64,000 nt of DNA from an uncultured Pseudoalteromonas sp. (GTDB lineage Bacteria; Pseudomonadota; Gammaproteobacteria; Enterobacterales; Alteromonadaceae): positions 186,001-250,000 of the forward strand of contig CANLRB010000005.1 in the NCBI GenBank assembly GCA_947493455.1, read 5' to 3'. The notes beneath the pieces were generated by a model. It worked only from the letters and a program-made list of their open reading frames with translations. It was not told the DNA's origin and did no database searches. Both the position numbers and the translations under genes were made by a program. Shown piece after piece: positions 55,943 to 64,000 of the stretch. How positions within the stretch are numbered: position 1 is the first letter of the stretch; each line of letters begins with the position of its first letter.

Positions 55943-56172
55943 CTCATTACTCCATTAAGTTAATACTCTTAGCAACGCTTTATTTCACAGCTAAGTTACA
56001 TGCGCTGCCACAGCCTTGCTATGGCTTTAAGTATAGCAATAATTGCGCGCTTTTTAGGCTGCGCGACAGTATTTTAACTAAAACTATTGGCATAATAACT
56101 GCTTAATGAGCTAAAGTAATGATAGGCCACATTTTTATATAGATATTATTATTCTGCTTAACTTAAATTTAA

Positions 56173-58333
<2,161 letters not shown>

Positions 58334-58337
<4 letters not shown>

Positions 58338-59194
58338 AGCTCGCACTAGGTACAGTTCAATTTGGTGTTGACTACGGCATTAGCAACCAAGATGGTCAAA
58401 CGCCGCAGCAGCAAGTAAAAGATATACTCCAATATGCGAGCGAACATAATATTGACCTGCTCGATACCGCCGCAGCGTATGGCGAAGCAGAATCGGTACT
58501 TGGAAAATGCAACGGGCATCAATTTAAACTTGTATCAAAACTCCCGCCAATCGAGCTAAACCATGGCACGGCACTCGAATTTGCAGAAGCGGCTTTAAAC
58601 AAATCATTAGATGATTTAAATACAACTTCGATTTATGGTTATCTGTTGCATCGCGCTGATGACTTAGCGAACTATCCTGAGCTTTTAGATTGGCTTAAAA
58701 CCCAAAAACAACAAGGCATAATCGATAAAATTGGTGTGTCAGTGTATAGCCCGGAGCAGGCGCTCACTATTATAAACACACATCAAATCGAACTTATGCA
58801 AATTCCACTTAACCTATTTGACCAGCGCTTTATCACCTCAGGAGCGCTCGATATACTCAAAAACCATAATGTTGAAGTACATGTTAGGTCAGTATTTCTT
58901 CAGGGTTTATTGCTGCAACAAGAAAAGCACCGCAATGCGTATTTTGAACCACTTAACCCACATTTCGAATTGCTAAATTCATTAACACAAAAGCATCACG
59001 TTTCAACGCTCGCACTAGCCCTCAATTTTGTTTACCAACTTGAACAGGTTGATCAAGTGGTCGTTGGCGTGAATAACAAAGCACAGTTAACATCGATTAT
59101 TGAGTCGTTAGATAGTGACTTGCCCGAAATCGATTGGCAGCGACTCAGTTGCGACAATCTCGCATTTATCGACCCAAGTCGCTGGCCCGTATAA
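58334..59194 (+). CDS. aldo/keto reductase in nonulosonic-acid cluster
   Basis: 286 residues, TIM-barrel AKR: LDTAAAYGEAESVLG with catalytic Asp and Tyr, Lys in KLVSKLPPI, and His in YLLHRADD. AKRs of this type recur in flagellin-sugar clusters but their substrate is not known. It is the third gene of the pseB-pseC unit, and pseH, pseF and pseI do not follow. Only 14 bases separate it from the converging wbqC-like gene; a weak hairpin (AGTTGT/ACAACT) at 59200-59216 spans the junction. Confidence 0.85.
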
Positions 59195-59208
59195 ATCCGA
59201 GTTGTTAT

Positions 59209-59946
59209 TCACAACTTAGAATAATGTACTGCATCACCGTGACCCCATTCAATTAGCTCACGCGTTTTTGATGGGCCTAAATTAAATAAGCAATCAATCA
59301 CACTTAAATGTGAAATAAACTCGCCGTACAATTGGGTGTATTCTGGATGTGTAAAGTTTTGATAAAAAACTTCTAAACCGTTTTGTGCAAGCGCGCCGCC
59401 GGGAACCGTTTCTTCAATATACGCTTTCGCTCCAACCGGAGACAAATAGTCAGTTGCACCTAAATGGCGACAAATATTAACCAGCTTTTCATCTTTCACG
59501 CCGGTCATTTCTGGCAGCGCTGACGCCACCACAAAATTACTTTTTAACCCGATGTAATCACAGAGTAACTTAATCAGCTCAATGTTAAATTCGCCGAGTA
59601 AATTTGTATGTGGCAACTCATAGTACGCCACTAACTTAGGATAAAGTTCGTCAAAAAAGGGCGTTTTGCGATAACACGTCGCCATGCTTTTTAAATGCTT
59701 TTTACGCCATGGGTGCCCTTTGGCAAACTCGGTGGTATTTATGTTTGCTGCCATGCGACCATTCGGCGTTGCTACCGCACAAGTAAGCATTAACTCACCA
59801 CTTGCTCCTTTGATGCGATTACGTACATGCCAATCGCTTTTTTCAAGCTTTACATTATCTAAAAATACAAAGGTATCTGCACTATTAATCAAATCGAAAT
59901 AGCCTAGCCAAGGCAAATAAGTTGGCTGCATTACACTCACGACCAT
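59209..59946 (-). CDS. WbqC-like family protein
   Basis: 245 residues with the WbqC hallmarks VMQPTYLPWLGYFDLINSAD at the N-terminus, DNVKLEKSDWHVRNRIKG, GATDYLSPVGAKAYI, and C-terminal FNLGPSKTRELI. WbqC proteins occur in O-antigen and amino-sugar clusters; their reaction is not established, though acyl transfer onto sugar amines has been proposed. It shares a single base with the methyltransferase gene upstream. Confidence 0.88.
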   Translation of the reverse strand: MVVSVMQPTYLPWLGYFDLINSADTFVFLDNVKLEKSDWHVRNRIKGASGELMLTCAVATPNGRMAANINTTEFAKGHPWRKKHLKSMATCYRKTPFFDELYPKLVAYYELPHTNLLGEFNIELIKLLCDYIGLKSNFVVASALPEMTGVKDEKLVNICRHLGATDYLSPVGAKAYIEETVPGGALAQNGLEVFYQNFTHPEYTQLYGEFISHLSVIDCLFNLGPSKTRELIEWGHGDAVHYSKL

Positions 59947-60578
59947 TACATTACCACCTCAGCCGCAGTTTTATTGAGCTGCATCGTAAACTCATACGGA
60001 AAGCCGCCATCCTTGGTCACATAGTCGTGTTTCAGCAAAACATAGGGCGTTAACGTCAACTTACACTCTTCAAATAAATTAAGCGGTGAAATATAAAATA
60101 AACTTGGCTCTTGATACTCTACATAACTGGATAAAGCATTAAATAGTACTGACTTCGAACATGCTGCGAAGCTCATTGCTAAAGTTTTATCTAAAAACTG
60201 CCGATTGTCGTCCATTTTATTATTAAAAATACCGCTAATAAGCACATGATCATAACTTGTTGGTAATTGGTCTTTATAAATATCAAACTCGATAAAATCA
60301 GCCTTGGCATCATCTTGATAGGCCGATTGCGCGTGTTGAATAAACTCGGGCACAAAGTCGCAGCCTAAGTAGCGACCGGTAAAACCATGCGAACGTAAAA
60401 ACGGCAGCATATCAGCCAGGCCACAGCCTAAATCAATTACATCATCATTGTTACTTATCAATGACAAGAATATCGCAAAGCGAACAGCTTGCGCCTCTTT
60501 TGACACATGCTGCACCGCCGCGGGCTCTGCACCATGTTTCTCATATAAACCTTGGTAATATGCTTTTAAATTTGTCAT
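59946..60578 (-). CDS. class I SAM-dependent methyltransferase
   Basis: 210 residues, Rossmann fold: motif I DVIDLGCGLADMLPFL, motif II YLGCDFVPEFI, later DHVLISGIFNNKMDD. The substrate is unknown; context suggests methylation of a surface or flagellar sugar or its precursor. It overlaps the DegT-type gene by four bases. Confidence 0.8.
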   Translation of the reverse strand: MTNLKAYYQGLYEKHGAEPAAVQHVSKEAQAVRFAIFLSLISNNDDVIDLGCGLADMLPFLRSHGFTGRYLGCDFVPEFIQHAQSAYQDDAKADFIEFDIYKDQLPTSYDHVLISGIFNNKMDDNRQFLDKTLAMSFAACSKSVLFNALSSYVEYQEPSLFYISPLNLFEECKLTLTPYVLLKHDYVTKDGGFPYEFTMQLNKTAAEVVM

Positions 60579-61510
60579 TGGGGTTGGTACTCGTTAATGC
60601 AATTGACCATGTCTTCTAATTGCTTTTTCGGCGTTTGGTAACGCACAAATAAATTAATCATGTCAGCGGCTATACGCTCTGCATTGGGACAATCTGCATT
60701 GGTTTGCAAATCACTTAAACTTTTATAATGGGTAGTAAATAACACATCGCGCTGGCTCGCATAGTGCAAAAACGCAGCTCTATTTTTGATAAAAAGCGGA
60801 TAACGCCAATATACCAACTCTTGATTGTATTCACATTTTACAAAGTGTGGGTTTCGTATGTTTTCTTGCAAGTAGGCAATGTTTTCTTTTCGTTTTGCAA
60901 CATACGTTGGCAACTCAGCGATACTTTTGTCGAGCAGCGTTAACACATCGTCGTTATCAAAGCGCGCAATTTGGTTTTGCCCTAAAAAATCTCGACTCGC
61001 TTGGTGCATTTTTTCACTGTTAACTAGCACTGCACCACCATAGCCTAAGTTAATCGGTTTATCGTAGCCAAAGCTAATCACAGACACATCACCAAAACTG
61101 CCAATGGCGTTACCATCAAAGGAGCCGCCATATGCCAAACAGGCATCTTCAATAAGTAGTACGTCGTTAATTTTAGCAAACTCGCTAATGGCCATCATAT
61201 CGCAGTAGTGACCATAGCCATGTACCGCCAAAATTGCACTCACCTCGTCATTAAATACCGCCTCTATCTGCGCAACTTCCATTGAGAGTGAATCAAGTGA
61301 TACATCGGCAAGTACAACATCAAACCCAGCCATTTGAATTGAAAAAAGAACAATTGGGCAACAACTAGCGGGTATAATCACCTTGCTATTTGGTGGTAAA
61401 TCTGCACTTTTTAACGCAGTGATAATCGCCATGCTGCCCGAAAATGTTAATGTGGTGTACTCTCGCTCGCACAGCTTGGCAAGTTGTGATTCAATGCTCG
61501 TTATAACCAC
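60575..61510 (-). CDS. short DegT/DnrJ-type PLP aminotransferase
   Basis: 311 residues, about 60-80 fewer than usual for sugar aminotransferases. PLP Lys151 is in SFGYDKPINLGYGGA, and Asp122 in LLIEDACLAYGG. It starts directly with SIESQLAKLCEREY, so the usual N-terminal arm is missing, and the C-terminal domain is compact. It probably transaminates a sugar keto group in the nonulosonic or a linked pathway; the substrate is unknown. It overlaps both neighbours (4 and 10 bases). Confidence 0.82.
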   Translation of the reverse strand: MVITSIESQLAKLCEREYTTLTFSGSMAIITALKSADLPPNSKVIIPASCCPIVLFSIQMAGFDVVLADVSLDSLSMEVAQIEAVFNDEVSAILAVHGYGHYCDMMAISEFAKINDVLLIEDACLAYGGSFDGNAIGSFGDVSVISFGYDKPINLGYGGAVLVNSEKMHQASRDFLGQNQIARFDNDDVLTLLDKSIAELPTYVAKRKENIAYLQENIRNPHFVKCEYNQELVYWRYPLFIKNRAAFLHYASQRDVLFTTHYKSLSDLQTNADCPNAERIAADMINLFVRYQTPKKQLEDMVNCINEYQPQ

Positions 61511-62169
61511 AATCGGATGTCCTTACGATAGCCTGATAAAGCAAAACCGCTGGGTTGGGCTAAAATTTCAGTCCGTCGAACGGTGTCTTCAAGGCGGCCA
61601 ATTAAGTTTTGTAAATCATAAAAACGCCACTGCGAGTAGCGGTGAATATAGGGAATTTGTTGCTCGTAATCGAGATCACTACTGCCTTTGATTTGCGCTT
61701 CATATTCTGCGTCTAATAAATCTCCAAGCAAAATCATACCGCCAGGCTTTACGACACGGATCATTTCATTAATCACATCAAGTGCATATTGTTCACTCGG
61801 AAAGTAATGAAAAATGCTATAGCTCAGCAACTTATCAAATGAATTCGTCGCAAAGGGTAATTGATTCGCTTCGCCACAGTGGAACTCGCCTTGCGGCAAC
61901 AACGTCTTTGCTTTTTTGACCATCGCTTCAGCATAATCAATACCCGCAATTGACGCGCAGTTTTGCGCCAAGTGAGACAACAATAAGCCACTCCCACAAC
62001 CGACATCAAGTAAACGTTCACTTTCATTTAGTTGCAATTTTTTATTCACATCAAAAGCGAGCGCTCGCCAGTTTTCATCACTTTGCGGGCGACCAACTTG
62101 CAACTTAAAGTCGTCGGACTCAACAGCTTGTTGGTGCCATTCAGTTTGTTTAGTTAAAAATTCACTCAT
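61501..62169 (-). CDS. class I SAM-dependent methyltransferase
   Basis: 222 residues with clear motifs: LLDVGCGSGLLLSHLA, IAGIDYAEAMVKKAK, GEANQLPFATNSFDKLLS and VKPGGMILLGDL (UbiE/Methyltransf_11 type). It differs from the other methyltransferase in the cluster. Role inferred from context as sugar or lipid-linked precursor methylation. It overlaps the PseG-like gene by eight bases. Confidence 0.82.
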   Translation of the reverse strand: MSEFLTKQTEWHQQAVESDDFKLQVGRPQSDENWRALAFDVNKKLQLNESERLLDVGCGSGLLLSHLAQNCASIAGIDYAEAMVKKAKTLLPQGEFHCGEANQLPFATNSFDKLLSYSIFHYFPSEQYALDVINEMIRVVKPGGMILLGDLLDAEYEAQIKGSSDLDYEQQIPYIHRYSQWRFYDLQNLIGRLEDTVRRTEILAQPSGFALSGYRKDIRLWL

Positions 62170-63118
62170 AAGATACCTCGAGAATGCGCCGTGCTAAATG
62201 CGATGTCGAATGTGTGCTAAACGCTGCTTGTTGGGCGTTAAACTGTGTCATATACTCGGCAGCTAAAAAGCGTTTCAAACGTTCAATTAGCACTTTACCG
62301 TCCGTTTCTTTGATATAACCAAGGTCATAACATAAACCTTCCTGTGCCAATATTTCGCTATCTATATGCTGTTCTTTGGTTTGTGACAGCGCACAATTGG
62401 GTCGCATACAAAAACCAGCTTCATACTTAGTCAATCCACCACCTGAAATAACAATATCAGCAGTTTGGTATGCCGCTGCCATATTTGACACAAACGAACT
62501 TTGTTCCAATAAATTATTTTTGCAGTGCAATGCGAGCGGCTCGTGCGCAACAAGTACGATATGTTTATCGCAAACCAGCTTATCGAGCGCACTTATCAAT
62601 TTATTTGCAATATTAAAACGGTCTTGTGCACCAATGAAAACCAGAATATGTTTAAAATCAGCTAATGGCCCATTTTTGAGTGCGTTTTCACGAACCGCAA
62701 CTAAGTCTTCTGAAAACGGGAAATACGCTAAGTCCAACAAATGGCGATCGGTTACCTTGCATTGCGTTGCCGCCTGGCAGCGAAAATTAACTATTTTAGA
62801 GATAAAATCAAAGTTGTACTGATCAAAATCATCGATTGCAACAAGTAAAAAGCCGCATTCAGCAAGCTTTTGCAATTGGGTTTGCGTGTTGTGATAGTCA
62901 TCACACACAATAACCGTGCCAGCACTCAGGTGCTCTACGCTTTCTAAGGTTGAAATTTGATTTCGTGCTAATTGCGACATCGCAAACGCATCGTAACGAC
63001 CCCAAAAGTGAACTTGGGCTCCTTGTTTTACAAGCGCAACAGCAATATTTAAACAACGAGAAAAATGCCCTAACCCGGTTTTTTTGGTGCCATGACAATA
63101 CATCACTACATTAGTCAT
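62162..63118 (-). CDS. PseG-like GT-B protein
   Basis: 318 residues. The N-terminus has the PseG/MurG-type glycine loop (TKKTGLGHFSRCLNIA) followed by VIVCDDYH and VAIDDFDQ. The C-terminal half has HILVFIGAQD and VISGGGLTKYEAGF, like the UDP-sugar site of PseG. PseG cleaves UDP from the 2,4-diacetamido sugar in pseudaminic synthesis. The usual short PseG is about 275 residues and other details differ, so this could be a related glycosyltransferase. It overlaps neighbours by eight bases. Confidence 0.7.
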   Translation of the reverse strand: MTNVVMYCHGTKKTGLGHFSRCLNIAVALVKQGAQVHFWGRYDAFAMSQLARNQISTLESVEHLSAGTVIVCDDYHNTQTQLQKLAECGFLLVAIDDFDQYNFDFISKIVNFRCQAATQCKVTDRHLLDLAYFPFSEDLVAVRENALKNGPLADFKHILVFIGAQDRFNIANKLISALDKLVCDKHIVLVAHEPLALHCKNNLLEQSSFVSNMAAAYQTADIVISGGGLTKYEAGFCMRPNCALSQTKEQHIDSEILAQEGLCYDLGYIKETDGKVLIERLKRFLAAEYMTQFNAQQAAFSTHSTSHLARRILEVSYE

Positions 63119-64000
63119 GTTGACAAAAATCCATAATTTCTTGATGCGCCAATTTTAAAACGTCACTTTGCAGCCAGCAGCGGCCACTAAATCGACCTGA
63201 CAAAATAAAGTTATCAAATGCCGCGTTTAAAGTGTCGCACTGTGCTTTTGTCGCGTCGCTAAACGCATGTGTAGGCACCGGAAACGTATTATGTATGGTT
63301 TGCTTCAGACTTGATAATACCTGAGCTTTTTCATCAATCAGACCCATCGACTTTAAATCAGCCTCACCTTTTTCTAATGTAACGCTGTCTGCTTGTTCTT
63401 TGCTACTAAGCACTTCAGCCGTGATCTGATACACATCGTTTTGACGGATATTATGATACAAGGTGATTCTAAAAATGGGTGAGCTTGCATCCCAATTCCA
63501 CACATAATGCGCAATGTCATTATTCGGTTTTTTGTCAAAAGTATAGTGCAGCACATTCGCTGTTCTAAATTGAACAGGCGCAGATGGGATAGTTAAGTTC
63601 GCAGCTTTGAGAGCAAAAACAGGCGGTGCACTCCAATACACAAGTTCGCAAGGTTGGCTTTCGCCACCATTGATTACGACCTCACAAATGCGTTTATCAC
63701 GGCTCTTAATTTCTGTAATCTGGCTTTGGTAGCGAATACTAACTCCCATTTCAAGAGCACGTTGAGTCAAACTATCAATCCAGGTCTGCGCCCCTAATTG
63801 GCCTTTCGGATAAAAATACTCAGCCATCGGCAAGTTTTGTGATTTCAACAACGCTTCATATTCAGAGGCACTGTGAAAACCCAGCTTGCTATCAAAAGCC
63901 GGCATAGATTTGAGTGTACGGGTTGTTTCGGGATCAAACGCCTTGATGCGACCTGCGCCAAAGTAATTAACCCCAGTTTTAACCGCTAAGTCATTACAAT
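63111..64000 (-). CDS. FAD-linked amine-oxidase/protoporphyrinogen-oxidase-like protein, partial
   Basis: The frame is open to the right edge, so the true N-terminus with the FAD-binding GxGxxG is outside the window; about 296 residues are visible. FYPKGQLGAQTWIDSLTQRALEMGVSIRYQSQITEI resembles the FAD-linked HemY/amine oxidase superfamily. The role in the sugar cluster is unclear; an oxidation step is inferred. Methionine near 63905 is internal, not a start. Confidence 0.65.
   Translation of the reverse strand, partial: CNDLAVKTGVNYFGAGRIKAFDPETTRTLKSMPAFDSKLGFHSASEYEALLKSQNLPMAEYFYPKGQLGAQTWIDSLTQRALEMGVSIRYQSQITEIKSRDKRICEVVINGGESQPCELVYWSAPPVFALKAANLTIPSAPVQFRTANVLHYTFDKKPNNDIAHYVWNWDASSPIFRITLYHNIRQNDVYQITAEVLSSKEQADSVTLEKGEADLKSMGLIDEKAQVLSSLKQTIHNTFPVPTHAFSDATKAQCDTLNAAFDNFILSGRFSGRCWLQSDVLKLAHQEIMDFCQHD

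Noticed and set aside
55943-56100. Sigma-54 or sigma-28 promoter for the flagellin gene
   Set aside because: TGGCAG is followed by GTAAC where TTGC should be, and a TAAA...GCCTAAAA pair has wrong spacing (13), so neither meets the consensus.

Overview
The window reads as chromosome of a marine gammaproteobacterium of the Alteromonadales (Pseudoalteromonas/Shewanella-like). This is an inference from AT-rich composition, a polar-type flagellar cluster controlled by FlrA/FlrB/FlrC and sigma-54-like promoters, the FlhF/FlhG and ParC/ParP polar-placement proteins, a Na+/proline symporter, a TonB receptor and a complete System I cytochrome c maturation operon. The genus cannot be fixed from sequence alone.

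Layout. (1) 1-8.2 kb: single housekeeping or accessory genes, namely a secreted CAP-domain protein, a TonB-dependent receptor, a Tim44-like membrane protein, putP, a degenerate EAL-HDOD regulator and mlaA. Clear hairpin terminators separate several of them. (2) 8.2-15.2 kb: ccmABCDEFGHI, transcribed leftward and tightly overlapping. (3) 15.3-18.0 kb: two rightward genes, a large FliK-like protein and a 98-residue stand-alone FlhB C-terminal domain (FlhX-like). They converge on, and overlap the stop of, the chemotaxis operon. (4) 18.0-48.2 kb: one nearly continuous leftward motility region, reading in transcription order flrB-flrC, fliEFGHIJ, fliKLMNOPQR-flhB, flhA-flhF-flhG-fliA, cheY-cheZ-cheA-cheB, motC-motD, parC-parP-cheW-DUF2802. 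Sigma-54-type -24/-12 elements can be read upstream of flrB, fliE, fliK and flhA. (5) 48.4-53.4 kb: tag, acnB and a putative lipoprotein gene sit between flrB and flrA, splitting the usual flrA-flrB-flrC order. (6) 53.6-55.9 kb: flrA and a divergent, short flagellin gene, with no fliD, fliS or flaG beside them. (7) 56.2-64.0 kb: a sugar-modification region. pseB-pseC-aldo/keto reductase run rightward. Converging on them are a FAD-linked oxidoreductase (cut by the window edge), a PseG-like protein, two methyltransferases, a short DegT-type aminotransferase and a WbqC protein. This is probably part of a nonulosonic-acid (pseudaminic-acid type) flagellin or surface glycan pathway.

How it fits together: FlrA with sigma-54 would switch on flrBC and the basal-body/export operons. 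FliA (sigma-28) would drive late genes. FlhF/FlhG set polar number and place, and ParC/ParP place the chemotaxis array. MotC/MotD form a stator. The Pse genes would supply the sugar that decorates the flagellin.

Most unusual points: the detached FliK-like/FlhX pair; long tandem peptide repeats in both FliK-type proteins; three copies of an acidic helix motif where CheA would have its P2 domain; a lipoprotein gene whose start and lipobox are one base out of frame; a 38-bp near-perfect palindrome between flrC and fliE; and the atypical flagellin beside the sugar cluster. No CRISPR array, tRNA, rRNA, transposase or prophage was seen.
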